Assembly: GCA_019400425.1 (NCBI GenBank)
Contig: JAFREE010000049.1
Coordinates: 1-64,000, forward strand
Direction: 5' to 3'
DNA: 64,000 nt
From: Hymenochaete sp. R1
Lineage: Eukaryota > Basidiomycota > Agaricomycetes > Hymenochaetales > Hymenochaetaceae
The position numbers were made by a program, and so were the translations under genes. This document shows positions 1-12,172 of this stretch, piece after piece (position 1 is the stretch's first letter; the number at the start of each line of letters is the position of its first letter). A model generated the notes under the pieces. That model had not been told where the DNA came from and searched no databases. It was given only the letters and a program-made list of their open reading frames with translations.

Positions 1-547
1 TGAAAAAAATTACTTAGAATATTTTACCAATTTATGATGCATTTGTCAGACTCGCAAATCCTTATTTGTCTGTAGTGTAAACTTATTCTTATCCCCCTGC
101 CAAGTAAGAATATGTTTTTTTTGTTACGCACAAGTTCCGAGCACATAGCCTACATAGGATGAAGAAATATTAGACTTTGTGCCAAATATCACAAAATACA
201 TTCATCTGACTTACTGTATGTTATGCCTGTGCTCGTGAACGCAGCGCAGACACAATTCTTTCTCATTGTTTGGTTCGTAAGGATACTGTAACTGCCGCAC
301 GAGTCTCTTTTTCTCAACTGTCACACGTTTGTGTCAATCATATACTTCGTGAAGTTCGTGTAGCCGGTATCGCACCCGACCTCTCTTTTTTCTTATAAAG
401 CAAAAATGCCATGGTGATGATAGTATTGTATAGTTCAAGCTTAGCTTCTCTTTTCACAGAGACTGCAGATCTAATCTTTAACTAAGACGACAAGAAAATG
501 GGTTAAGACGATCGCCCGAGGGTAATCAGCCAGTTGTACTAAGCCAA
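1..547. other. no gene recognised
   Basis: AT-rich sequence downstream of the metalloprotease gene. No open frame, RNA gene or repeat that I can support. Confidence 0.4.
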
Positions 548-1763
548 TTAACGACGATAAGCAGCGATTTGCTGCGAGATACGAGTCATTTGACCACTAG
601 TAAAGTGGTTCTTACACGTCTCATCAGTGTAGTCCATGTAGTTGCCTAGAAAAGCAATTATTGATACCTTAGGTATCTGACACCAACATCAAAGAGGTGA
701 GCTTTACATACTAATGTCATCCGCGCCAGGAAAATTGGAGCCAGTACACGAGTCCCTATAATTGGGGCATCCTCCAGTAGAAGAATACTGTGCAGGTGTG
801 TCATTCACGTAGTCGTTCGGATAGCTGCATCCCTAATTCTCGCAAAGATTAAAAAAAACTTTCTGTACTTCGAATAATATAACTCACGCCTTGAAAGGGG
901 TGAAGCAAACCGAGCCAATGGCCAGTTTCATGAACAAGGTTCTGAAAAGAGAATCAAGATAAATCACTATACTCTATATCCTGAAGGAAATCCTACGTAG
1001 CCACTTGCTAGCTGCAGTCGATAGCTAACTCGTGTTCCTGGGATGGACTTGTAATTGAGAACTACCCCGTCGTTGACATAGTTGTTTTGGTATTCCCACG
1101 GAAAAGAAGAATATCCAAGGAAAATGAAGTCGGGGTTAAAGTCTGGAGGAGGGATTCTCAAAGAGACCGTATAGACATTGAGAGTACGAGCATTTCCTTG
1201 GTGCAGCTGAGACTTCATCCTGTCTTGATAGCCGTTATTGTTGGCCGTCGCATAGTTGAAGAAGTCAGGATTATAGACACGCTTGATGTCCGTGAGAGTG
1301 AAAGAAACTCCACTGGGTTGATATGCGTGGTTGAGTATGTCAATGTTTTTCTTAATGGCATCATCGCTGTAGAAGCATAAGATTATTGTAAGGCAACTTG
1401 AATGCATGATTGTGATACTATTGAGTATAACTTACGGAATGTTTCCGCCGTTCTGCGACTGATCTGCGTAGATTACGTTCCAAATCACGTTGAAGTTCTG
1501 AGTCTCTGCAGCGTCAATCTTTCCGAGCTTGCTGAGCTTGGACTGAAAGTCGTCATGCGCAGCAGTCAGGTTCCCAGACGAGATCTGAGTACCACATCTA
1601 CCAAAGTCACTATGAATGAATGGAATTAGAAATCCGTACTGCCGTGATACTAATGCAACATAAAATGTCGTACGTACGTTGAGTTATCAACCTTACTAAT
1701 GTTGATAGTCGATGCAAATGCGGAAGCGGCCAGTGCCATATTAATGAGGTAGCGAAAGAGCAT
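548..1763 (-). CDS. secreted M43-type zinc metalloprotease (MEP1-like), 6 exons, 289 aa
   Basis: This should be a secreted zinc endopeptidase of the fungal MEP1/cytophagalysin type (family M43). Exons joined by hand: 1763-1678, 1609-1436, 1366-1030, 941-888, 832-712 and 645-548. All junctions are GT-AG and the total of 870 nt stays in frame. A hydrophobic N-terminal signal peptide (MLFRYLINMALAASAFAS) is followed by the CGT start of the pro-region. The GGNIP-DD stretch and the 'DDGVVLNY'-like core (here NDGVVLNYKS) are typical of the family. Exon 4 carries the full metzincin zinc site HETGHWLGLLH, that is HExxHxxGxxH. The downstream NYMDY (Met-turn region) and several cysteines for disulfides are present. 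Nothing appears broken. Seen: motifs and splice sites. Inferred: secretion and a nutritional protease role. Confidence 0.85.
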
Positions 1764-3075
1764 GATTGTAACGATTAAGGCTTGAATGTCCCTAAAGAGA
1801 GCAAGAGCACAGTGTCGAAGCTTGCTCCTGCATTACGAGCATACTCCGACGTTCCATTTTATACCATCTCCCTCAGAGGAGAGAAAATTTCATGGCGTCA
1901 CGAGTCTGCATGTACCTTGAGAGACTTCGATTCCATGTCCGCATACGAGGTTTGAGGAGCATGACAAGCAAGACATACCGTAGGACTAACAACGTTCGAC
2001 CGGACCACGCCATGTGCTCGCAACCCAAAGTTTTCGACTCTGTAGATGCTAAGCAAGACATCAGTGGAGAGCGGGGGTCCAATAGAGCATGCCACGTCAA
2101 TAGGAAGCCAGTGTAATCAGTAGCATGTCGATTGATTTTCCTGGACAGGTCCTCGGATAGCCTAGCTTACCTTAGAAAGGACAAAACATGCGAAAGAAGT
2201 GGAAGAATGAAGCCACTCAGAATCGAAAGACTGGAGTCCTCGGTTCGTTTGATTTCTCATTATTGACATTTGTACAAGTTGTCGTCCTAGAACTCGAGGA
2301 GCCACTGGCATGAGCGTGAGACGCATGCTTCTACTTTCTGTGTAAACATCAATTCGCACACTATCACAACGATCGTAAACTAACCGTTTGTTCATTAAGG
2401 CTAATAATCGAGTGTAAGTCTGTATTTGAAATGTAAAAATGCCGAGTGTCGCCGAGTGTTGCGGGAGGCGGTGGTAGTACGTGTGCACTAAGGTAATGAC
2501 GACGCCATCGGCACAAATCCGTGTTTGGAGGATCCATGCACGCGTCAACCCGGCCGGCACGAACTTCGATCTAAAGTTGAAGACTGAAAGCACAGGATTG
2601 ATGGTCCATTCTTCTATCCATGACTTTGAAACGTAAAAAGGTTCCGTTATGAGCTCCGTCACTGCATGAATCTTCTCACCATTTTCCGTTGCTGCTACGG
2701 AAAAGAGGCTCTCCTCTCGCTATGCGGCATTATGAGCTGTCTCTCTGCAAAGAAGGATGAAAAAGTATCCCGATAAGCGTTGTAACCTCTGAAGAAAAAC
2801 TTCACCCGGTTCCGTCGCATTAATTAGGTCGCCAACTCCGGCGTCTTTTTTCGTTCTTTAAACTCACATGAGATTGCAGAATGACGCTTGGAATTCAGTG
2901 GCACAGGCGCGGGCAAACAGCGTGCGCGTTCTTTCGGCACTTGAGATTTCGTCACTTCGTTCGCGTGAAGCTCGTGAGCATAGCTGTAAAGAATCATGGA
3001 GTATTTAAGGACGCCAAAAGTGTACCTCGACAAACCTCATCCCATCAAGTTCAAACTTTGCATTCACAGCTAAAA
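1764..3075. other. divergent spacer between protease and aryl-alcohol dehydrogenase
   Basis: This holds the 5' regions of the two divergent genes. A 166-codon open frame on the minus strand (2162-2662) lacks an ATG at its start and resembles nothing I know. No other coding signal is supported. Confidence 0.4.
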
Positions 3076-4417
3076 ATGCCTGCCATTCCCATTCCGCCGC
3101 CGCCGCCATCTGCCTTGGGTCGTTACCGCGTTCTTTCGCCACTTGCAGGCATTCGCGTATCCCCCATTCAGCTCGGCGGCATGAGTATTGGCGACAAGTG
3201 GGCGTTTTACGTGGGCGATATGGACAAAGAGCGCTCTTTCAAGCTACTCAATGCGTACTATGACGCCGGAGGAAATTTCATCGATACGGCAAATGCATAG
3301 TGAGTAAAGGCACGTCTATGAGAAGCCTGTGAACTCACCAGAGTGCTTTTAAAGCCAATCTGAAACATCCGAGATGTTTATAGGAGAGTGGATGGAAAGC
3401 CGTGGAAACCGCGAGGAAATGATCATTGCAACGAAAGTGAGAATCAAATCCTCATTTGCTGAATACCTTTAACGCTCCTTGACAGTATACAACAAACATG
3501 AAAATTCTTGACACAGCGACAAAGATTCAAGCGAACATGACAGGCAACAATGCCAAATCGCTCAAAGTCAGCGTTGAGGCATCCCTGAAGAAGCTTCGCA
3601 CATCCTATATTGACATCCTCTACGTCCATTTCTGGGACTTCCGTACGTCTATCCCCGAGGTTATGGACAACCTGAACAATCTTGTCGTCTCCGGCAAGGT
3701 TCTGTACTTGGGTATCTCGGATGCTCCAGCTTGGGTCGTCAGCGCTGCAAACGAATACGCTAAAGCCCACGCGAAAGCGCAGTTCGTCATCTATCAGGGC
3801 CTGTGGAACGTCCTCGATCGCAGCTTTGAGCGCGACATTATACCGATGGCGAGGCAATACGGGTTGGCGCTCGCACCATGGGGCGTTCTTGCATCTGGTA
3901 AGATCCGTACTGACGAAGAAGAAGAGAGGCGGAAGCAATCGAAGGAGAATGGCCGCACGGGTTTCGAAGGCGCAGACCCAGAAAGCTGGGTAAGGAATGA
4001 AGAAGAAAGGGCAATGACGAAGGTCCTAGAGAGGGTCGGTAAAGAACTTGGAACGAAGTCTATATCGGCAGTGGCAATTGCGTACCTCATGCACAAGACA
4101 ACCTACGTCTTTCCGATTATCGGCGGGAGAAAGGTCGAGCACTTGATGGAAAATGTCGAGGCTCTCGACCTCCACCTGACGCCAGATCATATCAAAGCGA
4201 TAGAGGACGCCAAAGCCTTTGACCTAGGATTCCCGACTCGTCTCATTGTGAGTTGTGATGCTTTCTTCCGCGGCATGGGGTCACAGCTAAAACGGGCTTT
4301 TCCCTTCAGGGTGATGGTACCTTTCAAACGCCGGGGTACGTAGCCAACTTCGGAAGTGAAGAACGCTGGCCAATAGCACAACCGATTCTACCAGTCACCA
4401 AGCCTTCAGGGCAGTAA
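3076..4417 (+). CDS. aryl-alcohol dehydrogenase (NADP+), aldo-keto reductase family, 4 exons, 391 aa
   Basis: It probably reduces aromatic aldehydes to alcohols with NADPH, as in lignin-degrading basidiomycetes. Exons: 3076-3299, 3355-3436, 3486-4247, 4310-4417, in frame over 1176 nt. The aldo-keto reductase tetrad is visible: Asp and Tyr in FIDTANAYQSE, Lys in IIATKYTTN, and His in ILYVHFWD. The C-terminal half has the cofactor-binding region ([18 protein letters not shown]) and the characteristic [16 protein letters not shown] segment. An earlier in-frame ATG at 2881 exists. I prefer 3076 because the protein then begins with the short Pro-rich leader usual in this group and the upstream stretch looks like leader DNA. 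The protein is intact. The substrate is inferred from the family only. Confidence 0.9.
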
Positions 4418-6084
4418 TGGTCCGTTCCAATGGGCTGCATGACGAAAGCCATCCCCAGATTGTGTCCAATTTCAATCATTTTGGTTTCCGAGACTCTTTT
4501 CTTGAATAGAATGACCTTTACCAGTGAAGAAATTTGCTAAGCTAAGGAAGTTCAATGAAGTCTGCGGTTAAGGATGTGTGCTACTTACGTGCCCATGATT
4601 ATGCTACTTCCTTCTCGAGAATCGGGTCACAATTTTCAACAAGACAGACCTCGTAGCCAACTTTATCAAGCTTCGGGACTCGGGAACGTCGCCGATGGTT
4701 GGCCGTTCACGAGTCAATCGCTTCACTTGTGCCGTGCATAAACAAAGACCTATCGAAGTTCTCGGAGGTCAAAGCAAAGCATAGTCGACTATCCTGATGT
4801 AGGCGAGCTTGAAGTCGAGCTCAAGTGAGAGGTTGTTTTGCCGATAGAAACTTAGAAAGGGGAGGGTACCACCAGTGATAATGCCCTTCATCGGACGACA
4901 CCATGACTAAGCGTCAAGGAACGGCAAACCGGCTCGAACAGGAAGTACACCTTTCTTTCTTCGCTTTCCTTTTTGGTACGCTACTGTCCTCTGAAAGCAA
5001 CAACATCTACGAAGCAATGGGTGCTGAGCAGTACCTTTCATTGTTTCAACCCCCAAGTTATCTCTCGCTATACATAATTCAGCGGATGCCCGTCGACTCA
5101 CGCTCCTCGTCTTTGCCGTTTTTCTCAGCTTGCGATTTCTATTTCATCATGCACCACTAGCAAATGCACATGACCAGCTCTTCCGAAGGTTTTCTCGAGG
5201 TCCGCCCCAAAAGACCCTTCTCCCGCTTAGTCCAACAGGAAATACGATTCCCGTCCTTGACAAAAGCACCCTTCACTTTCGTTCTTCGTCCCGGTATTCG
5301 GTGACACATTGTCCGCTGCATTTCCGACAGTCATCCACTTCGTCTCGTCATATTCCATAGTCTGCTTTCTGTATAGGTGCAACACTTCTAATTCAAGTAG
5401 CAATACAACCTTCGTGCCTGTTTGTTGGTATCACAGCCGCATATTGTCGAATTTACCTCCCTTTTCAAGTGTGGCCTCCTTCGTCTAAACTTTAATTTTA
5501 TCCTGGAAAGAAGAGTCTTCATGTAGCCCATCGTCCAATAGAAACCTTGTGCGAGAGGATCGGAGTACCGTTTAGCGTCCTATCTTCAACCGCAACTTCA
5601 TCATTTAGTAATGAATCGGGTAAAGGAGAATTGCTAGTGAGTAGTGCATCTTCATACGGTAATGCAGTATAAAGAACGTGGAAACCTTATCTGCCTTGTT
5701 TCTCCAGGGCGTGTAATCAACCCGAGATATCCGAAGGCGTGGACAAATGAGAGGAAAACGATCTGGTATACTATTGACCGTGCTTGAAGCGAGTCAAGTC
5801 CAGAAGTCCTGCAAACGAAGCGCGACACGACATTCGTCGAAAAAAATCAGAGGCTTTCAATATTTGTTGAGCGTGCAAGCCCTGGCAAATGTTAATGATG
5901 GCACAACATCGAGTACACAGAGAGATATATGATATAAAGCTTTACCGTCCATTTAAGCCTATGAATGAGTGCAGAACGTCATTATACATTACAAGCGCAA
6001 AATCAGTCGAGATGTGTTGATCACTGGAAAAGAGTAGTTGGATAAATCGAAGGAGTCTGCCCCACGCGAAGGTTTCTCAATACT
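4418..6084. other. mostly empty spacer holding one decayed gene fragment
   Basis: Apart from the fragment at about 5090-5360, listed separately, I see only short chance open frames here between the aryl-alcohol dehydrogenase and the 3' end of the P450 gene. Confidence 0.4.
5090..5360 (+). pseudogene. decayed 5' fragment of the polytopic membrane-protein gene found intact at 61385-62611
   Basis: From the ATGCC at 5090 the DNA follows the first ~270 nt of the intact gene at the far end of the window. Shared landmarks in order are TTTTTCTCAGC(A/T)TGCG, ATTTCATC, CGACC/CCTCGAGGTCC, the P-L-S-P-T-G segment (CTTAGTCCAACAGGA), PVLDK, and TCGGTGACAC followed by GTCATCCACTTCGTCT. The reading frame changes several times, so only pieces such as PLSPTGNTIPVLDK remain in one frame. 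Similarity stops around 5360 and I cannot follow it upstream of the start codon. It is therefore a truncated, broken copy. How it was copied is not visible. Confidence 0.7.
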
Positions 6085-8095
6085 TTAATCCTCTTTCAAC
6101 TGGCGAGGCACAAAAATCAGCTTGCACTCGAGCGAGGCAGGGAAGATGACCTATATTCTCCAAATCAGATGCGAAAAAAAAGTCGTGCAAATCTAACAGG
6201 AATGCTTACGAAGCTGTCACGGATCTCCATACTTTTCTCGTTCGTACCCTCTGCCGCAACGATATCAAACCGCCGTACGAACGTAGCGAGAACGAATCTG
6301 ATAATCATCTGCGCCAAATTTTGGCCTCCGCAAACGCGAGGGCCGTGGCCAAAAGGGAACATATGAGCGGCCATCTCAGACTGATATTGAGACTTCGGAT
6401 CATTGTCTATCAACCATCTCTCTGGGAGGAAGAGCGCAGGAGAGAAGAAAACGTCCGAGATCCGATGCGACGACCAGGCTTGAGAAGCGATGATAGTCCC
6501 TGCCGGTATCTTCTTGCCTAAGAGAGTGAGCTCGGGACTGGAGGGGGCCACGCGTTCCAATGGGCTAGGGCCAGCAGAATATATACGAAGTCCTACAACG
6601 TGCCTTCAGCTTTAAGGTATGGCGCGCGACAGAAAAAACATACCCTCTTTAATCACCGCTGATAGATAAGGCAGTCTCTGCAGATAGTCAAAGCTGGGAA
6701 CCTGCCGCGGCTCTGGCATTGAATGATCAATTTCAGCCTGCAGTTTGCGGAGAACATCTCGACGCCGACTCAGTTCCCAAAGAAGATATGAAAGTGTTGT
6801 GGAGGTCGTGTCGGACCCCGCTATACTGTGAATCGTTATTACCTCAGATTCGCATTATGATATGATAACTTACAGGTGTCCAACACACTCAGAAACAATG
6901 TCGGCATCGGGCATACGGACATTTTCAGAGTAATTGTACTTCAGAAGGCGATGTAGTAGAGGTCCTCCTTTATTCTTTTCATTATTCCTATCACTATCCT
7001 CCAGTTGAACATTGCGAACTTCTTCTAAACGTTCCGCAGCAAACTTACGAAAAGAAGAGTCAGACAGAAAGAGAAGACTGCGCGAATAGAACATACTTGT
7101 CCTAATCTTGCGTCAGATTCGCAGAAGACCTTCCACCTTTCAATAGGAACGTGGCTGAGTAAATTCCATAACCATGTGGGCAGCGTGCCTCTCTTTCAAT
7201 AAACAAAAACATTCAAGTAAGGATATGGCGTCGAATTATAAGAAAGACTCCTGCTCACAAGAAGGCCGCATTTGGAAAAATCACCGACTGCTCGACTCAG
7301 ACTGTCGGCAGACCCACCATAGAGAATATACGATGCCCATGTTCTCGCAGAGTGCAGCTTATAGCCGAATAAATGCGTGCAGTTGATGTCAATGAGAAGA
7401 TGTCGGAGCATGAGGAGTGTGTCAACAGCCTGAGGGCCTGAGGGCGATAAAGCGGACGATTGAAGTTGCTATTTTACACTTAGGGCACAGGTTGCGGGAT
7501 AGAAGCGGGAGAACGTACGTCCGCGAGCTCCACGATCAGCTGAATGAAGTCTTGTTGAAAAAGCGAGAGATTGGTGGATGTGTAGTGCGGCGCATAACCC
7601 CTTTTACGCATAAGATGCGGACCATGCTCAAGAGTCGACATTCTGCATCATACGGTGAGCCTTTCCGGTCCTGGAGAGGAAGAAAACAAGCCGAGATGCG
7701 CACGCTTGGTCATTCGCATTACTGTAACATGACTGGTAAGATGTCACTGATAATCATGAAAAGAGACTGGGCACTAACGTCTTCAGACTAAGATAAAACG
7801 AGCTTTTCGATAGCTTGCTACTGACACCATATACTGTCTTTATTGTCGGTGCATCCAAAAAGAGAACTTTGTTTGGCGCAACACGCACGATAGGGCCATA
7901 TTTATGAAATAATTCGTCAATGGCACGACATCTTCGAAGTCGGAGAACATGTGAACTGAGCCATAGCTCTGAAACTGCACTGTACCACGGTCCAGGCACC
8001 GAACGAAGTGGAGAAACGAAAAGTCGATGCAACGCTACACCAACGGCGTACGCTGCTGAAGTGAGCGCTGTGACGAAGATAAGTGGGGAGATCAT
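6085..8095 (-). CDS. cytochrome P450 monooxygenase, 9 exons, 508 aa
   Basis: Membrane-anchored P450. Exons: 8095-7779, 7721-7704, 7642-7519, 7429-7259, 7192-7097, 7043-6874, 6825-6644, 6592-6210, 6150-6085; 1527 nt in frame. The N-terminus is a membrane anchor followed by the proline hinge (SVPGPW). The I-helix oxygen-activation motif is AGSDTTS. The K-helix ExxR is in KEGLRIYS, the PERF-like motif is FLPERWL, and the heme loop is FPFGHGPRVCGG with its cysteine ligand. The last exon gives FPASLECKLIFVPR, a normal fungal P450 C-terminus. Exon 2 is only 18 nt. The acceptor before exon 6 is AAG rather than CAG and is the least certain junction. Length is normal and no lesion is seen. I cannot name the CYP family or the substrate. 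Confidence 0.88.
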
Positions 8096-8942
8096 GAAGA
8101 ACGCTGATTCCTCTCGGTGTCCGAGACAGGAACATTTTATCTGGTACGCAGACGGAACCAATCCGCCATAGACCTGCCCCTCCGAACGTCGCTCATTCCG
8201 ATTTGGTTCGACGCCCACCTAGTTTGACGTGTGAACTCGGGCGACGTCGCAATTTTGACCCGGTATCCAAGCAGATCTGTAGGATTGACAGTTACGAGCG
8301 CGGTTCCTGAGTCGTAATGGCACTCTACGGCCGACCCACGTACTTTGTTTGCCATTAATTGAGTTGAAAAAAGGTTCGGAAACGCGAATAGGGTCAAGGA
8401 CGCACCGGAATATTTACATGGATAACTGGTGAATTACGAAGCTTCTGGTCGACACTCGGAGACGACAAGCGAACCCGTTGGAACTGCTCGTTCATCTCAT
8501 TATAGAATGCCTCGACTCAAAGTACTGGTCGAAGGTGAAAATGAAATGAAAAGATATCGGCCACAATTTTGTGCGTGACTTAGAAACAATATCTGAATTC
8601 GCGTCGATCTTTCTCCCTTTCACGGGCGAGCGAGTGAGGGCCGGTTCAGCAGCACATCGTTTACGCTGACGGGCTATGATTTGATTCTCTTTTCTCATCT
8701 CGGTACTTTGCTGAACATGATTCGGCCGAGAATAGTAGTCACCATCCAGTACGTGTGAGATGTGAATAAACACAGGAACTGAATGTAAGTTAAACTGACA
8801 AACTAGTACTAGTACAGTAGTTAACTTGAACGACAGACGACCAAAATATGGACACCTGGACCTGGTGTGCATTGCAGTACATCCGAGTCGGTAGATCAGA
8901 ATTATCAAAAGAGTTAAACGAACTGAAAGCAACAGCCTTCCA
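8096..8942. other. no gene recognised
   Basis: Spacer between the P450 start and the 3' end of the DUF6533 gene, both on the minus strand. The open frames on both strands have no family resemblance. Confidence 0.35.
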
Positions 8943-10496
8943 TCAACTCGTGGACCCGAGCTGGACATCCCTATCGTAGAATGCACGTATGTTGAGAAGA
9001 AGGCGCGTACAAATAATGCTATGGAGTATCGATTGGATCCTAAGAGCCATCAAAAATCAAATCAGGCAGATGTTCTGTTGTTGGGAATGGATCACGTACC
9101 CTATCAATACGGTCGCGATAGAAGAAGAAGCCAGTCTCATGAAAAGAATGTTGAATAACGTTATGCCTAAGGTAAGAGGGTTTAACAAGAAAAGAATCGC
9201 ACAAAGAAATAGTTGGATTTACCGATGATGATAAAGTAGTACAGGATGCCTAAATACCGTCAGAGATGCCTTCGACACCCTAATGGAGTGGTATACTCAC
9301 CATCGATAATGATCATGCGCATCAATTGAGACCAGCGTATATCGGCTTGTTTTCCTATTTGATACTGATAAGTCATTACATCTTTTTTATTTGCAATGAT
9401 GCTTACTAAATCTTGCAAGAAATGTTGCTGCAGCGACTGATGTTGTTGCGATGAAGCAGGATTGGTAATCGGTTCAATACTAAAATGCATGACGTACTAA
9501 TTTGGCAGATACATAGGCATATCATTATTTTCCACACAATGTCATTATCAGCGTTGAGAGCGAACGTACATCCTCGAGGAAAGAGATTCGTTTGCACGAC
9601 TGGTTGGACACCGTTAGACTATTTACAAAGAAATAATAACCAATAAAATGTACCTGTGATTGCACCCATGTACGCTGGTAAAAACATAGCTGCAACGATG
9701 ACTGGCGCCTATAATCATATGAAAACAAGTTGATCGAAGCATTGCGATTTATACACAAACAAGGTGACGTACCAGTAGCGTCGTGAAAAGAAGGATGCCA
9801 ATGTCACGTCTACGATCCCAGATGGCAAATGTTCTCATATAAAGGATACCTTGAGTACGTTAGCAATGAGTCCATTATCATGATGTAAGTATAAATAATT
9901 ACACTCAGAAACGATGTAACTGGCATATACAAAAGCTTTCAATAAAAGTCAGCTAGATTTGATAGGGATTGAAGTTTCGCTCACCGGAAATACTCCGAAA
10001 ATGAGGACTACAATGCTAGCACTATTCATTAGCTTCGGATCGCAATCCACTCACTTCGCGTGCCTTACCTTTCCCTGTGTACTCGTGTTAAGGATGCAGA
10101 TGACTTTAAATGAAAGAGGGCTACACATTAAGAAAGTGGATAGAGGGCCGAAATGAAATACACACTATAAACAGTCTCGAGGTTCGAGATGAATGGAAGG
10201 TATCGATTCAGGAAGAATAAAACCTTTACTGTCGAGATTTTTGATGGCCAAATAAGACGTCGCTCGCTTTCGAAGGTCAAAGAGTACTCGTAAACCTATA
10301 TTACGAATGCTTGCATCAGGGCCATGCGCCGTGATACCGGCAACAGATGCAAACCAGCAATACACCAGATGCTACCGTCAGATACTAGAAGAATCCAAAT
10401 GAGACAGAATGAATATCAACAGAAATAAGTAGACGGCAGGCATACTTTGATGCTTTGGATTATGTATCCATCCGAAGCCGTCACATCAGTAGACAT
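8943..10496 (-). CDS. DUF6533 family integral membrane protein (copy B), 14 exons, 272 aa
   Basis: Uncharacterised multi-helix membrane protein of a family widespread in Agaricomycetes. Exons: 10496-10446, 10384-10355, 10295-10166, 10103-10069, 10015-9985, 9935-9903, 9849-9773, 9708-9654, 9599-9498, 9436-9407, 9354-9301, 9249-9223, 9166-9100, 9039-8943; 819 nt in frame. The DUF6533 signature is in exon 3: VYEYSLTFESERRLIWPSK, then a helix with FFLNRYLPF. Exons 6-7 give ECILYMRTFAIWDRRR and exon 9 gives NLFPRGCTF. The last exons give ILHSIICTRLLLNIR, a typical end for this family. Ten internal exons have exactly the same length as in the second copy at 25583-27204, which supports the model. 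Function unknown. Confidence 0.8.
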
Positions 10497-11339
10497 TCTT
10501 GACCTCAGTAAACTCGGACGTTTACGACGGGGGAATAGAGCGGCTGCGATACGTTTTTGGATGCCAGAGGCGCTTTGACGGGGCTCAGTGAAACTACTCC
10601 GTCCGAGTAGCTAGTTATATAGAGAGGGGGGAGGGGAGGGTTGAGTATGCTTACCTTCGGACGCTGGCCTTATCATTGTCCAACGCTTCTGATTCAATCA
10701 CGAACACTGTTTCCATGTGTGCATCATTTCACTATAAATACGAGGACTTGAACATCGGTCGTAGAGTAAAACCGCTCAGATGGCTTTTGATATGATACAA
10801 GATCATGAAATCACGATGAACAGTCAAGATTCCTTACCCTACTGAATTGAGCTTCGATTCCATCCATCCCGTGCGAAGCAAGGCATCCCGATCATCACCT
10901 TTATATGATGTGCACGTCCAGGTAGTATTGATGTTATGGTACGGATGTTTGATGGAGTGAAAAGCGTCAGAAAATCAGACCCGTTTCCACGGATTGTCAT
11001 ATTGGATCTGGACACATTTTGTTGAGAAAGACGTGTGTGGTAATAAGGTGCTCCTTGATAGGAAGAAAAGATGCTTGACCGGCGAGATGTCAAGGGAGAA
11101 TAGGCCTTTTCTGAATCAGATATGTGTACTTGCATTAGTTCTTGAGAAGAAGGCATACAGAAGCTTTTGTTTATTCCCGATACGAGGAATGTCTCAGAAC
11201 AGCGCTGTGCAGAGTTAGGACCAACATGGAACTTGAACTGAAAAAGGCTGACAGCGGCGCCGCGACGTTCGACTACGTCAGATCGGCAATGATCGACGTA
11301 TCATTGCATTACATCATCACTTTCGCAATCATTTCAGCA
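10497..11339. other. spacer with two weak open frames
   Basis: A minus-strand open frame at 10839-11156 begins with a good ATG (MPSSQELMQVHISD) and ends near a possible donor. A plus-strand frame from 11226 (MELELKKADSGAATF) contains a hydrophobic segment ending where the inverted-repeat element begins. Neither could be assigned to a family with confidence. Confidence 0.3.
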
Positions 11340-11530
11340 ACCTGGGCTCTGTTCGGTAGCGTTGCTTAGACGTTGCTTGCCAGTGCTATCTACGCTTAGA
11401 GAATTTTCGGGGAATCCCGAAGGTCCGGCGGCAACACGTTAGCAAAAGCAGATGGCTCCTAGCAATGTCACAAGTGTGACACCGTCATTGGGGCTATTGG
11501 TGTAATTGAAGTGCCGAATACTGTGCTCAA

Positions 11531-11970
11531 TGTTGATGGTTACATTTTCATGGTGGTTGTCTGAGTACATTGAATTCCCACTCAAACAGTGAGTTGTTCA
11601 GATTCAGAACGTAACTAGCTAAATACAAGAGTTTGGGGTCTCGGATAGGAGAAACAAGATGCAGGAAAAAGGAAAGACAACTTGAACAGAGCTTGCCAAA
11701 GCCGAAATGATATTGTCCAAGGCAGATCACATATCCCAACATACTGGGTGTTGACGGTTGCGTTCTCGTTGCGGTTGTCTGGGTACGTCGAGTTCCCACT
11801 CAAACGGCGGGTTGTTTAGATTCGAAATGTGACTAGCTAAATACAAAATTGGAGTCTCGGAACGGGTACTCAAATCGCGGGAAAAGGAGAGACAACGGAT
11901 ACAAACAAAAACCGAGACCTGACTTGGCTCGGACAGGTCGAATATCCCAACACTGGGGCCATAATACTAT
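11531..11970. repeat. two diverged tandem copies of a ~218-bp unit inside the element
   Basis: Unit 1 starts near 11531 and unit 2 near 11749, both with TGTTGA(T/C)GGTT. Both then contain GGTTGTCTG, TTCCCACTCAAAC and ACTAGCTAAATACAA in the same order and spacing, and both end close to ATATCCCAACA. The copies differ at many single positions, so the duplication is not recent. Confidence 0.7.
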
Positions 11971-12122
11971 AAGTTTAATTGCAAAAGAGACAGCAAGGGA
12001 GCAGATCGACGAGTGTGATAGAGAAGAAGGAAGCTTAAGGGGACGGTGAGCGACGTGACAATAGCGATAGCAAGCAACGCTGGTAGTACGCAAGCTCCCG
12101 AACACCGTTGAGTGCTATCACT

Positions 12123-12172
12123 GTGCTATCTCCGCTTAAAGCGTGGGAAACTGCTCTAAGCGTAGATAGCAC
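12123..12172. repeat. short inverted repeat (hairpin) at the right end of the element
   Basis: GTGCTATCTCCGCTTA at 12123-12138 pairs with 12157-12172 at 15 of 16 positions. The sequence is a third copy of part of the 62-bp terminal repeat. Confidence 0.6.

Noticed and set aside
2162..2662. 166-codon minus-strand open frame
   Set aside because: It begins with GTG, the only nearby ATG is in another frame followed at once by a stop, and the sequence matches no family I know.
3444..3938. 164-codon minus-strand frame opposite the aryl-alcohol dehydrogenase
   Set aside because: It is a shadow of the well-supported gene on the other strand.
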